A stretch of 42,696 nucleotides of DNA from DATLYH01 sp035575035 (GCA_035575035.1 DATLYH010000300.1:1-42696); one strand, 5' to 3'; positions 8,057 through 16,801 are shown, counted from the stretch's first letter. Numbers and translations: made by a program. The notes: generated by a model not told the origin, from the letters alone.

Positions 8057-8259
8057 GAACTGGTCAGCTCGGCAATCGCGCCGTCGTTGCCATCGCTCGA
8101 CGGCAAACGGTTTACGTCGATCTCCGCTTTCCGACGCGGCATCAGCTGGGACCAGCTGTTACACTGGGTGTTACGTCGGCTACCCAGGACTGCTTCCTTG
8201 ACTGCTGCCGCATCTGGACCGACACTTTCCAGCATAGCGGCAACGGCGCGGTCAGTCAT
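8053..8259 (-). CDS. Small ORF coupled to queE, unknown function
   Basis: A 68-aa frame begins MTDRAVAAMLESVGPDAAAV on the minus strand. GGAGGA lies 4-5 bases before its ATG, and its TGA overlaps the ATG of queE by 4 bases. Its own ATG overlaps the TGA of the 46-aa frame upstream. It has no recognisable domain, signal or metal motif, and its third codon positions are less GC-biased than in nearby genes. It may be a true small protein or a leader that feeds ribosomes to queE. Moderate doubt remains. Confidence 0.4.
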   Translation of the reverse strand: MTDRAVAAMLESVGPDAAAVKEAVLGSRRNTQCNSWSQLMPRRKAEIDVNRLPSSDGNDGAIAELTSS

Positions 8260-8396
8260 CTATCCTCCGGGCCCCCGACCACCACACCAGGCAGTCGCCC
8301 CGACCCCCCTACGCGCCGACGGAAGTTCCCACGTCCCTTGACCGACAGCGGCCGCTCCCTCGGCACCACGAAGCACACCGGCAGCTTCTCAGACAT
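8256..8396 (-). CDS. Very small Arg/Gly-rich ORF at the head of the queE chain
   Basis: A 46-aa frame begins MSEKLPVCFVVPRERPLSVK and is Arg/Gly-rich towards the end. Its codons end almost always in G or C, as in true genes of this genome. Its stop overlaps the next ATG by 4 bases, continuing the ATGA chain into queE. There is no clear ribosome-binding site, and no family is recognised. It could be a chance frame. Confidence 0.3.
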   Translation of the reverse strand: MSEKLPVCFVVPRERPLSVKGRGNFRRRVGGSGRLPGVVVGGPEDR

Positions 8397-8575
8397 ACCG
8401 GATGGAGTGTGCCGCAGGCGCACAGAACTCAACGACCTGTCCCAATGACCCCATACAACAGTATGGGATGAGCGCGAAGGCAAATGGCATGGCGGTGCCG
8501 TTCTTCCTTTCTTGTGCCGATGAAGGAGGACGCCGCCTTTGCCCACAGCGCTGGCTTTCTCTTTGGGAGAGAGAC

Positions 8576-9631
8576 ATGGCGCGGCGGAAGAAGGCCCGCC
8601 CCACCCGGTCGATTGCGGCGCTGACGGAGTTGGCGAGCAGCAAGATCCGTCCTCCTGTGGGGATTGTCCTCGGCTCGCCGGCGGAGGTCGTTGACCTGGC
8701 GGTAGCGCTCAACACCTCCGAGGTCGTCTGCTACCAGATGGATCTCTACCTGGCGGAGCAACTCCGGAACGAGTTGGCTGAGTACGGCCTTGACGCGCAG
8801 GTGACGACGGCCCCCGATCTGTGGGACCTGTCCCCTGACTTCCAAACGGTCATTTACCTGCCGGCCCAACGCGGCGAGCGGCAGCTGAAGATCGACATGG
8901 TGGAGCAGTCATTCCACATCCTGCGCCCCGGGGGGCACTTCATCGTCTGGTCGCCATACGAATCGGACCAGGCCTTTCCCGGCTGGCTAAAGAAGGTCTT
9001 CGGCCGGGTCCATGCTCACGCGGCCGGCGGTGCCACCCTTTTGTGGTGTCAGCGCCAGGGGGACCGGCCGCGGCGGCGGCACGAGGTGACGTTTCAGGCG
9101 CGCGTCGGCGATGGACCGTCGCTCCGTTTCGTGTCGCGGCCGGGCGTCTTCTCTTTTGGCCGATTCGATGACGGCGCCCGGGCGCTGGTCGAGACCATGG
9201 AGGTCCACCCTGGCGACCGGGTGCTGGACGTCGGTTGCGGCGTCGGCACCAACGGCGTCTTCGCCGCCCAGCGCAGCGGCCCGGACGGCTTCACGGCGTT
9301 TGTGGACAGCAACGTGCGGGCCGTGGCCCTGGCCGAACTCAATGCCCGCGCCAACGGGGTGGTCAACTTCCAGGCCGTTGCCTCTGCCCGGGTCGAAGGG
9401 GTTGAAGGCGGTTTCGACGTGGCACTGGCCAACCCGCCCTATTATGCCTACTCGTCCATCGCCCGGTTGTTTATCGAGCGCTCGCGGGCGCTGCTGAAGC
9501 CGGGCGGCCGATTTTACCTGGTGACCCGCCAACCAAGGTACGTCGTCCCTCTGGTGGAAGAGGTGTTCGGTGAGGCCAAGCCGGTCTTGCGGCGCGGCTA
9601 CACGGTGCTGTGCGCGGAGGCAGCCGGGTGA
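8576..9631 (+). CDS. RsmC-like class I SAM-dependent methyltransferase
   Basis: This 351-aa protein has two tandem methyltransferase-fold halves, as in RsmC/RlmG 16S/23S rRNA guanine-N2 methyltransferases. The N-terminal half (about 25-180) lacks a SAM motif and looks degenerate. The C-terminal half has the SAM loop VLDVGCGVGTNGVFAAQ (from residue 216) and the N-methyltransferase catalytic motif NPPY at 286-289. The first residues, MARRKKARP, are basic. The ATG at 8576 has GGGAG close upstream; the longer frame from 8402 adds residues without family resemblance. rRNA guanine-N2 methylation is a family-based inference; the target base is unknown. Confidence 0.87.
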   Translation: MARRKKARPTRSIAALTELASSKIRPPVGIVLGSPAEVVDLAVALNTSEVVCYQMDLYLAEQLRNELAEYGLDAQVTTAPDLWDLSPDFQTVIYLPAQRGERQLKIDMVEQSFHILRPGGHFIVWSPYESDQAFPGWLKKVFGRVHAHAAGGATLLWCQRQGDRPRRRHEVTFQARVGDGPSLRFVSRPGVFSFGRFDDGARALVETMEVHPGDRVLDVGCGVGTNGVFAAQRSGPDGFTAFVDSNVRAVALAELNARANGVVNFQAVASARVEGVEGGFDVALANPPYYAYSSIARLFIERSRALLKPGGRFYLVTRQPRYVVPLVEEVFGEAKPVLRRGYTVLCAEAAG

Positions 9632-9682
9632 AGCAGAACAGTCGCTCTTGTGCCCGCCGGACGAAAAAAGGATAATATCAAC

Positions 9683-10171
9683 ATGGTGAGTATCCGGAGG
9701 GTCCTCCTGAGTGCAGTAGTGTGGGTGACGGCGGCGGCAGTCGGCGTCGCTGGTTTCCCGCGCTTCCGGTGCGGCTGCGTCCAGGGGCCCAGCGATCCGA
9801 TCCCCCTCGATCTGGCGGCCGCGGAATCCGGCTGCTGTTGCGGCGGCGGATGCTGCATGCACCACAAGGAAGCCGCTGCGAACGGTGACTGCTGCCAGCA
9901 GCCGAAGGTCCCGACCAGCAAGCCCGGGGAGGCCGAGCTACGGGCCGGTCCCGCTGGCTGCACCGGCACCCTGACCCAACCGGACACCCTCGCCCCTTCG
10001 CCCGCCCGCACCACCATCGACGCCGATGCCACGGCCAATCCCCTTCTCGCCCCCCAGGCTGCCATCGCCCCATTGCGGCTGATGACGCCGTCTGTCCAGC
10101 TATTCGGGGAAGCCGACCGGCCGCCTCCGCCGATTGACCGGGTCATTGTCTTGCAGCACTTCCTCATTTGA
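9683..10171 (+). CDS. Small Cys-rich exported protein heading the metal-efflux operon
   Basis: This 162-aa protein begins MVSIRRVLLSAVVWVTAAAV, a signal peptide or N-terminal anchor. It then carries a dense Cys/His block around residues 53-75, ESGCCCGGGCCMHHKEA and GDCCQQ, that would suit soft-metal binding. The rest is Pro/Ala/Thr-rich and probably unstructured, with MTPSVQLFGEADRPPPPID near the end. The ATG at 9683 is preferred over 9650 because the signal follows directly and AAGGA lies upstream. It precedes cusB-like and cusA-like genes on the same strand, so a periplasmic copper/silver-binding role is inferred. I do not recognise a named family. Confidence 0.75.
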   Translation: MVSIRRVLLSAVVWVTAAAVGVAGFPRFRCGCVQGPSDPIPLDLAAAESGCCCGGGCCMHHKEAAANGDCCQQPKVPTSKPGEAELRAGPAGCTGTLTQPDTLAPSPARTTIDADATANPLLAPQAAIAPLRLMTPSVQLFGEADRPPPPIDRVIVLQHFLI

Positions 10172-10262
10172 GCCAGCCGGGGGCGCGGCGCTGTCGTTCT
10201 GCGCGCGGCACCGTGATAACGCTCCCTTCTGTGCGCGCTTCCGGATCGATCACCATCGCGGA

Positions 10263-10313
10263 GCGGCGCTTCCGTGAAGCGCCGCGGCCTCCTCGACGCC
10301 CTTGCAAGGCGTC
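10263..10313 (+). promoter_or_regulatory. Two consecutive hairpins just upstream of the adaptor gene
   Basis: GCGGCGCTTC at 10263-10272 pairs perfectly with GAAGCGCCGC at 10276-10285 around a 3-base loop. GACGCC (10295-10300) then pairs with GGCGTC (10308-10313). The second hairpin ends about 20 bases before the ATG at 10334. There is no T-run, so this is not a standard terminator. It may be a repeat element or a structured leader controlling the efflux genes. Confidence 0.45.
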
Positions 10314-10333
10314 AGCCAACCGGAGGATGACCC

Positions 10334-12376
10334 ATGCCTGAACCCCTTGCTCCTGTGCCGCCGCGCGGCCGGCCGACGCCCGGCTTCTGGCGGAACGCCT
10401 GGCTGGTCCTCAAGACGGTCCAGGCCCGGCTGCGCTTTATCGCCATCCTGGCCGCCATCGGCCTGGTGATCACCTACTGGGACACGCTGCGGGCCTACTA
10501 CGAAAAGCTGACGCGCCCGCCGGCCGCGGCCCCGGTTGCCGAGCCCGACACCGAGTACTTCTGCCCGATGCACCCGGCCATTGTCCGGGACAATCCCAAG
10601 GAGAAGTGCCCCATCTGCTTCATGCCGCTGTCCAAGCGCAAGAAGGGGACCGAGGAGCCGCTGCCCCCAGGCACCATCAGCCGGGTGCAGCTGTCGCCGT
10701 ACCGCATCGTCCTGGCGGGGGTGCAGACCTCCGCGGTTGATTATCGCCGTCTCTCCAAGGAGATCAGCACCGTCGGCTTCGTCGAGTTCGACGAGCGCCG
10801 ACTGGCCCACATCGCCGCCCGCGTCAAGGGGCGGATCGACCGGCTTTACGTCAACGTCACCGGCCAGACGGTCCGCGCCGGCGACGAGTTGGCCAGTATC
10901 TATAGCCCCGATCTGGTGGTGACGGTGCAGAACCTCCTCGATGCCCGGCGCAGCGGCAACCTGCAGTTGTTGCAAATGGCCCGCGACCGGCTCCGCCTCT
11001 GGGACATCAGCGACGGCCAGATCGACGAGATCCTCAAGACCGGCAAGGCCAACACCCATCTGACGATCCGCTCGCCGATCAGCGGCCATGTCATCCGCAA
11101 GTATCAGGTCGAAGGTAAATACGTGGACGAGGGCACTCCGTTGTACGACGTGGCGGATCTCTCCACGGTCTGGATCCAGGCCCAGGTCTACGAGGACGAG
11201 TTGGCGTTCCTGAAGGAAGGGCTGCCGGTCAGCGCCACCACGCCCGCCTTCCCCTCGCGCGTTTTCCACGGCAGGGTTGCCTTCATCTATCCGCACCTTG
11301 ACCGCGCCAGCCGAACACTCACCGTCCGCTTCGATATCGACAACCCTGACCATGACCTTCGGCCTGGAATGTACGCCACGGTCACGTTCCAGGTTCCGTC
11401 CGCCCGGCTGGAGTTGTTCGAGAAGGCGCGGACCGACGACTGGCGGGACGAGACGGCGGTGGAGCTGTCGGCCCGGGCGCCGTTCGCGCGCGGCGGGCTA
11501 GGGGCCGTCCCGGGGCTGCAAGCGCTCCTGCGGGCCGCCGTCCGGGAGGCCGTAGCGCAGCAGGAACTCCTGCCGGCCGTGCCCGAGAGGGCAGTCATTG
11601 ACACCGGCAGTCGCAAGGTCGTCTACCGTGAAGTGGCGTCGGGGGTCTATGAGGGCGTGGAGGTGGAGCTGGGGCCGCGCAGTGACGATTTCTACCCGGT
11701 GGTGCGCGGCCTGGAGCCGGGCGACCGCGTGGTGACGACCGGCTCCTTCCTGATCGACGCCGAGACCCGGCTCAACCCGGCGGTCGGCTCGATCTACTTC
11801 GGCGGCAGCGGCGGCTCGAAGAGCGGCGCCTCGGCCGTCAGCGCAGTCCGCCCCTCGACGACGGAGGAGCTGACGCCCGAGGACCGTCGGCTGATCGAGG
11901 TGCAGCAGTTCTGCCCGGTCCTGACGAACTCCCGGCTGGGGAGCATGGGGACACCCGTCAAGGTGATGCTGCGGAATCAGCCGGTGTTCCTGTGTTGCTC
12001 CGGCTGCCTGGACAAGGCGCGGGCCAATCCCGACCGGACGCTGGCCCGGGCGGCGGAGTTGAAGGCGCGGCCCCGGGAGGCGGCCCCCCCAGTCACTCAC
12101 GCACCTTCCGAGAACGCGGAGTACGAGGCCGTGGTGAAGGCCAACCTGAGCCGGCTTAGTCCGGAGGACCGGGCCCTGGCCGAGGCGCAGCGCTTCTGCC
12201 CGGTGTCCGAGGACCGCCTGGGCAGCCCGGACATGGGGGTGCCGGTCAAGATCTTGATCGAGGGCCGGCCGGTGTTCATCTGCTGCGAGGGGTGCAAGGC
12301 AAAGGCCCTCGCCCAGGCCGGCCAGACGCTGGCCACGGTGGAGAAGCTGAAGGCCCAGGCGAAGGAGAAGCGCTGA
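10334..12376 (+). CDS. CusB-like RND periplasmic adaptor with three metal-binding modules
   Basis: This 680-aa membrane-fusion protein would link an RND pump to the outer membrane. A membrane anchor spans about residues 33-48. A heavy-metal-binding domain follows: YFCPMHPAIV then KCPICFMPL, with C77, M79, H80, C92, C95. The adaptor core (about 110-495) has typical barrel-sandwich and beta-barrel text such as IAARVKGRIDRLYVNVTGQ. After residue 520 come two TRASH/YHS-like Cys modules: FCPV...FLCCSGC (C527, C554, C555, C558) and FCPV...FICCEGC (C622, C650, C651, C654). Standard CusB is about 400 aa and lacks this tail. GGAGGA precedes the ATG. It is followed by the CusA-like pump after 62 bases. 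Confidence 0.9.
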   Translation: MPEPLAPVPPRGRPTPGFWRNAWLVLKTVQARLRFIAILAAIGLVITYWDTLRAYYEKLTRPPAAAPVAEPDTEYFCPMHPAIVRDNPKEKCPICFMPLSKRKKGTEEPLPPGTISRVQLSPYRIVLAGVQTSAVDYRRLSKEISTVGFVEFDERRLAHIAARVKGRIDRLYVNVTGQTVRAGDELASIYSPDLVVTVQNLLDARRSGNLQLLQMARDRLRLWDISDGQIDEILKTGKANTHLTIRSPISGHVIRKYQVEGKYVDEGTPLYDVADLSTVWIQAQVYEDELAFLKEGLPVSATTPAFPSRVFHGRVAFIYPHLDRASRTLTVRFDIDNPDHDLRPGMYATVTFQVPSARLELFEKARTDDWRDETAVELSARAPFARGGLGAVPGLQALLRAAVREAVAQQELLPAVPERAVIDTGSRKVVYREVASGVYEGVEVELGPRSDDFYPVVRGLEPGDRVVTTGSFLIDAETRLNPAVGSIYFGGSGGSKSGASAVSAVRPSTTEELTPEDRRLIEVQQFCPVLTNSRLGSMGTPVKVMLRNQPVFLCCSGCLDKARANPDRTLARAAELKARPREAAPPVTHAPSENAEYEAVVKANLSRLSPEDRALAEAQRFCPVSEDRLGSPDMGVPVKILIEGRPVFICCEGCKAKALAQAGQTLATVEKLKAQAKEKR

Positions 12377-12379
12377 AAG

Positions 12380-12423
12380 GCCGCTTGCGGCTTGGCGTCC
12401 TTTCTTGCTAAGCCGCAAGCGGC
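12380..12423 (+). repeat. Perfect 14-bp inverted repeat between adaptor and pump genes
   Basis: GCCGCTTGCGGCTT (12380-12393) pairs perfectly with AAGCCGCAAGCGGC (12410-12423) around a 16-base loop. It begins 4 bases after the adaptor stop and ends 15 bases before the pump ATG. There is no U-run for termination. A half-site, AAGCCGCAAACGGC, occurs near 26570 in the DUF1549-DUF1501 gap, so this may be a dispersed palindromic repeat. It could also act as an intercistronic stabiliser or attenuator. Confidence 0.75.
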
Positions 12424-12438
12424 AGGGGAGCGACCCAT

Positions 12439-15400
12439 ATGATCGAACGAATCATCGAGTACTCGATCCGCAACCGCTTCCTCGTCCTGATCGCGGCGGC
12501 CGGGCTGACCGTCTGGGGCATCTACGCGGTGCTGCACACGCCGATGGACGCCATCCCCGACCTGAGCGAGAACCAGGTCATCGTCTTCACCGACTGGATG
12601 GGCCGCAGCCCCAAGGAAATCGAGGACCAGATCACTTATCCGCTCTCCCTCAAGCTCCAGGGCTTGGCCGGCGTCAAGACCATCCGCTCGTCCTCGGAGT
12701 TCAACTTCTCGATGATCACCATCATCTTTGAGGATCACGTCAACTTCTACTTTGCCCGCCAGCGTGTCACCGAGAAGCTGCTCGGCCTGACCGAGAACGA
12801 CCTGCCGGCCGGCGTCAAGCCGTACATGGCCCCCGATGCGACCGCCCTGGGGCAGATTTTCTGGTACACCGTCGAGGGGGGTGGGCTCGACCCGGCCCGG
12901 CTCTGGGCGCTACAGAAGTACTACATCGGCCCGCAGCTCAACTCGGCCCCCGGCGTGGCCGAGGTCGCCACCGTCGGCGGCGCGCCGCTGGAGTACCAGA
13001 TCGACGTTAAACCCGAGGCCCTTCGCGCCTACGAGGTGACACTCGGCGACCTGTACGCGGCGGTGGCCCGCAGCAACCTGGCGGTCGGCGGCCGGGTGGT
13101 TCACAAGAACAATGCCGAGTACCTGGTCCGCGGCGTCGGCTGGATCCGCGACAAGAAGGACATCGAGGACATCGTCATCCGCGAGAAGCAGGGGACGCCC
13201 ATCTACGTCCGCAACGTGGCCACGGTGCAGCTGGGCACGCAGTTCCGCCGCAGCGTCTTCGAGAAGGACGGCAACGAGGTGGTCGGCGGCGTCGTGATGA
13301 TGCGCTACGGCGAGAACCCCCTTGCTGTCACCCAGCGCATCAAGGACAAGATCCAGGAATTGCAGCCCGGCCTGCCCGAGGGGGTCCGCATCGTCCCCGC
13401 CTATGACCGCACCCGGCTCATCCACGGGGCCATCGACACCCTCACTACGGTCATGTGGCACGAGATGGTCATCGCCAGCCTGGCGATCTTCCTGATCCTC
13501 TGGCACGTCCGCAGCGCCTTCGTCATCTGCATCACCCTGCCCCTTTCGGTCCTGTTCTCGTTCCTGTTGATGTGGCTGTTGCGCGTCTTGGGAATCATCG
13601 ATATCCAGGCCAACATTATGTCGCTGGCCGGCATCACCATCTCGATCGGTATCCTGGTCGATCAGGCCATCGTCATGACCGAGAACGCCACCCACCACCT
13701 GAAGGAGCACTTCGGCAACCGCAAGGTGAGAGGCGACATCCGCGCGCTGGTCATCCCCGCTTGCCGGGTCGTGGGTCGGCCGATCTTCTTCTCGGTGATG
13801 ATCATGTTGATCTCATTCATCCCGGTCTTCGCGCTCTCCGGCCGGGAGGGGAAGTATTTCCACCCGCTGGCCTTCACCAAGACGTTCGCCCTGATCGGCG
13901 TGGCGTTGATCTCGGTGACAGTAGTGCCTGCTCTGATCCCGACGTTTATCAAGGGCCGGCTGCGCAGCGAGGAGGAGAACTGGATCGTCCGCAGCTTCAT
14001 CAACATCTACAAGCCGGTGCTGACCTGGGCGTTGCCCCGTCGCAACCTGGTCATGTGGGCGTTCGCGGTGCTCTTGATCCTGGCGGCCGGCATGTTTCCG
14101 CTGCAAGCGCTGATCGGCCTCGGCGCCTCGGAGAGCGCCTGGCGAACCGCCTTCCTCGCCGTCCTGGCCCTGGTGATCGCGATCACGGTTATCTTCACCC
14201 GCGGCCTGCACTGGCAGGTGCTGTCGTTCGTCACGCTGGTGTTGATCGGGCTGTGGGCCTACCACTTCCCGAAGATCGGCGTGTCGTTCATGCCGGCGCT
14301 GGACGAGGGGAGCACGCTCGACATGCCGGTGACGGTGCCGCGCGCCAGCGTGACGCAGGCGGCCGACGACCTCAAGGCGCGGGATGCGCTGTTGCGCGGC
14401 TTCCCGGAGGTGGAGTCGGTCATCGGCAAGGCGGGCCGGGCCGACACCGCCACCGACCCTGCTCCGCTCGACATGGTCGAGACATTCGTCAACTACCGGC
14501 CGAAGGAGCTGTGGCCGCGCCGCGTCCTCAAGTTCAACGACGCCGTACAGCAGACGCGGGCCGTGCTGCGGGCGCTGGAGGAGCGCGGCTACCTACTGGA
14601 ATCATCTCATGCCGATGACCGCGACAGCCTGATCAACGACGCCACCATGAGGGCCCTGGAGCGCTTCGACGAGACGATGCGCGAGTTGGCCCTGCTGCGC
14701 TACCGCGAGTTCGAGCGCGAGCTGGAGCCGATCCTGACGCACTTTGCCGTCGCGGAGACCATCGACCGCATCCGCCGAGCGGGCCGGCTGCACTGGCCCC
14801 CGGGCACCGACCCCGACCGGATCGCCGATGAGTTGACCCGCCGGCTCACCGTCGAGCACGGCCAGTGGCTGGCGCGGAATCCGGCGGCAGAAGAGGTGAC
14901 CCGCCTCACGCGCACCGTCGCCGGCCATCTCGCCACGATGGGGGCGATCGACAGCGCCGCCGATGCCCTGGCGTTCCGGCCGATCAACCTGCGCGATTAT
15001 CTGAGCCAGGCGATCGAAGTGCTGGGAGTCGAACCGAAGACCTTCGCCGGCGAGGTGCTGCGGGCGGTCGAGGAGAAACGAATGGCCCTGTGGCGCGAGC
15101 GGGTGAAGAAGGTCAACTGGGAGCTGTTCGACCACGGCGTGCTCCTCTATACGGGCTACGCGATGGAGGAATTGGCCAAGGCGGCGGACCGGAGCGGACT
15201 GCTCAGCGGCGCGCCGCACGGCCCGGAATTAGCTCGGTCTGCCGGCCTCACGCCGTCCAACCCAGGCGGCACGCCCGCGCTGGCCGCCCTGCGCGACGAG
15301 TTGGCCCGTCCCTTCGCCGACCGTGTTTTCTTCTGGCCGCGGCAGAGCGGGCCAAAGGGCGACCTGGTGGATGACGAGATGGGCCGCGTTCTCCAGGTGC

Positions 15401-16773
15401 CGGGCTGGAGCAACATCTTCACCCAGCCGATCATCAACCGCATCGACATGCTCTCGACCGGCGTGCGGACCGACATCGGCGTCAAGGTCTTCGGCCCCGA
15501 CCTGGAGACCATCGACCGCGTCGGCAAGCAGATCGAGCAGGTGCTCAAGCCGATCCCCGGCGCCCGGGACGTGATTGCCGCTCCGATCATGGGCAAGGGC
15601 TACCTGGAGATCGTGCCCGACCGGCGCAAGGCGGCCCGCTACGGCATCAGCGTGGCGGACATCAATGATGCCATCGAGGTTGCCCTCGGCGGACGGGTTG
15701 TCACCCAGACAGTCGAGGAGCGTAATCGCTTCCCGGTACGCATCCGCTATGCCCGCGCCCAGCGCGAGGACGAGGAGACGGTGCGCCGGCTGCTGGTCAG
15801 CGCAGGGAGCATGGCCGTGCCGACGGCGATGGCTGCTGCGCCTGGAGGCATGACCGGCCCGGCGGCAGGCGGCGAGATGCGCGCCACGATGGCGCCCGCC
15901 GTCCCGGATGACCCGCACCAGGCGGCCCCCGAACACGCGACAACGGGCCGGCCGCCGATGCAGGTGCCGCTCGGCGAAGTGGCCGACGTGCGCATCGTCG
16001 AGGGGCCGGCAATGATCAAGAGCGAGAACGGCCGGCTGCTCAATTACGTCACCCTGAATGTCCGCGGCCGGGACACGGTTGGCTTCGTGGACGAGGCCCG
16101 GCGAGTGGTGGCCGAGAAGGTCCAGCTCCCCGAGGGGGTGCATATCGAGTGGTCAGGCGAGTTCGAGCATCAGGTGCGGGCGGCGAACACCCTGCGCTTC
16201 GTCTTCCCGGCCGTGATTGCGCTCATCTTCCTCATCCTGTATCTGACCTATCACGACCTGGCCGACGCGGCGCTGATGATGCTGGCGGTGCCCGAGGCGC
16301 TGGCCGGCGGCGCCTTCTTCATGTTCCTGTTCCCGAAGATCATCCACGGTTGGGACGCCCCGCCGATGGACTTCAGCGTGGCGGTCTGGGTCGGCTTCAT
16401 CGCCTGCTTTGGCATGGCCACCGAAACCGGCATCATCATGCTGGTTTACCTGCGCGAGGCGATCGACAAGCGCGGCGGGCTGGAGAAGATCGGCTCGCTG
16501 GCAGAGTTACGTCAGGCGGTGATCGAAGGGGCAGTACACCGGCTGCGGCCAAAGTTGCTGACCGAGGGCGTGGCGATCATCGCCATCGCGCCGATGTTGT
16601 GGGCGTCGGGCGTCGGCGGCGAGATTCTGGCGCCGATGGCGCTGCCGGTGCTGGGAGGATTGCTGATCTCCGATGAGGTGGTGGACATCTTCCTGCCGGT
16701 GCGCTTCTACTGGGTGCGGCGGGCGCGGTGGCTGAAGATGCACGCGCCGACGGGCCAGCCGTTCGCGGCTTAG
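12439..16773 (+). CDS. CusA/CzcA-family heavy-metal efflux RND permease, enlarged
   Basis: This 1444-aa inner-membrane proton/metal antiporter subunit is about 400 aa longer than CusA (about 1045). It starts MIERIIEYSIRNRFLVLIAA and has IPDLSENQVIV, the mid-membrane SIGILVDQAIVMTENA with the conserved Asp, FMPALDEGSTLDMPVTVPRA (from about 617) and the C-terminal VGFIACFGMATETGIIMLVY. Additions: extra hydrophobic segments at about 560-610 before FMPALDEG; a roughly 280-residue, charged helical insertion at about 694-975, between RPKELWP and RVLQVPGWSNIF; and a Met-rich loop at about 1130-1170. The frame is unbroken, so the insertions are real. The metal is probably Cu(I)/Ag(I), inferred from the Cys-rich partners; Zn/Co/Cd cannot be excluded. 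No outer-membrane channel gene is adjacent. Confidence 0.93.
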   Translation: MIERIIEYSIRNRFLVLIAAAGLTVWGIYAVLHTPMDAIPDLSENQVIVFTDWMGRSPKEIEDQITYPLSLKLQGLAGVKTIRSSSEFNFSMITIIFEDHVNFYFARQRVTEKLLGLTENDLPAGVKPYMAPDATALGQIFWYTVEGGGLDPARLWALQKYYIGPQLNSAPGVAEVATVGGAPLEYQIDVKPEALRAYEVTLGDLYAAVARSNLAVGGRVVHKNNAEYLVRGVGWIRDKKDIEDIVIREKQGTPIYVRNVATVQLGTQFRRSVFEKDGNEVVGGVVMMRYGENPLAVTQRIKDKIQELQPGLPEGVRIVPAYDRTRLIHGAIDTLTTVMWHEMVIASLAIFLILWHVRSAFVICITLPLSVLFSFLLMWLLRVLGIIDIQANIMSLAGITISIGILVDQAIVMTENATHHLKEHFGNRKVRGDIRALVIPACRVVGRPIFFSVMIMLISFIPVFALSGREGKYFHPLAFTKTFALIGVALISVTVVPALIPTFIKGRLRSEEENWIVRSFINIYKPVLTWALPRRNLVMWAFAVLLILAAGMFPLQALIGLGASESAWRTAFLAVLALVIAITVIFTRGLHWQVLSFVTLVLIGLWAYHFPKIGVSFMPALDEGSTLDMPVTVPRASVTQAADDLKARDALLRGFPEVESVIGKAGRADTATDPAPLDMVETFVNYRPKELWPRRVLKFNDAVQQTRAVLRALEERGYLLESSHADDRDSLINDATMRALERFDETMRELALLRYREFERELEPILTHFAVAETIDRIRRAGRLHWPPGTDPDRIADELTRRLTVEHGQWLARNPAAEEVTRLTRTVAGHLATMGAIDSAADALAFRPINLRDYLSQAIEVLGVEPKTFAGEVLRAVEEKRMALWRERVKKVNWELFDHGVLLYTGYAMEELAKAADRSGLLSGAPHGPELARSAGLTPSNPGGTPALAALRDELARPFADRVFFWPRQSGPKGDLVDDEMGRVLQVPGWSNIFTQPIINRIDMLSTGVRTDIGVKVFGPDLETIDRVGKQIEQVLKPIPGARDVIAAPIMGKGYLEIVPDRRKAARYGISVADINDAIEVALGGRVVTQTVEERNRFPVRIRYARAQREDEETVRRLLVSAGSMAVPTAMAAAPGGMTGPAAGGEMRATMAPAVPDDPHQAAPEHATTGRPPMQVPLGEVADVRIVEGPAMIKSENGRLLNYVTLNVRGRDTVGFVDEARRVVAEKVQLPEGVHIEWSGEFEHQVRAANTLRFVFPAVIALIFLILYLTYHDLADAALMMLAVPEALAGGAFFMFLFPKIIHGWDAPPMDFSVAVWVGFIACFGMATETGIIMLVYLREAIDKRGGLEKIGSLAELRQAVIEGAVHRLRPKLLTEGVAIIAIAPMLWASGVGGEILAPMALPVLGGLLISDEVVDIFLPVRFYWVRRARWLKMHAPTGQPFAA

Positions 16774-16801
16774 CGCCAGGCTCCCAACAACTGACTCGCC
16801 A

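Noticed and set aside
12910..13710. 266-codon minus-strand Asp/His-rich frame that looks metal-binding
   Set aside because: It is antisense to the RND pump; the Asp/His richness mirrors Ile/Val/Met codons of the pump.
14518..15370. Frameshift or assembly error as the cause of the long CusA insertion
   Set aside because: The frame is continuous, codon use stays GC3-rich, and conserved text resumes in the same frame on both sides.
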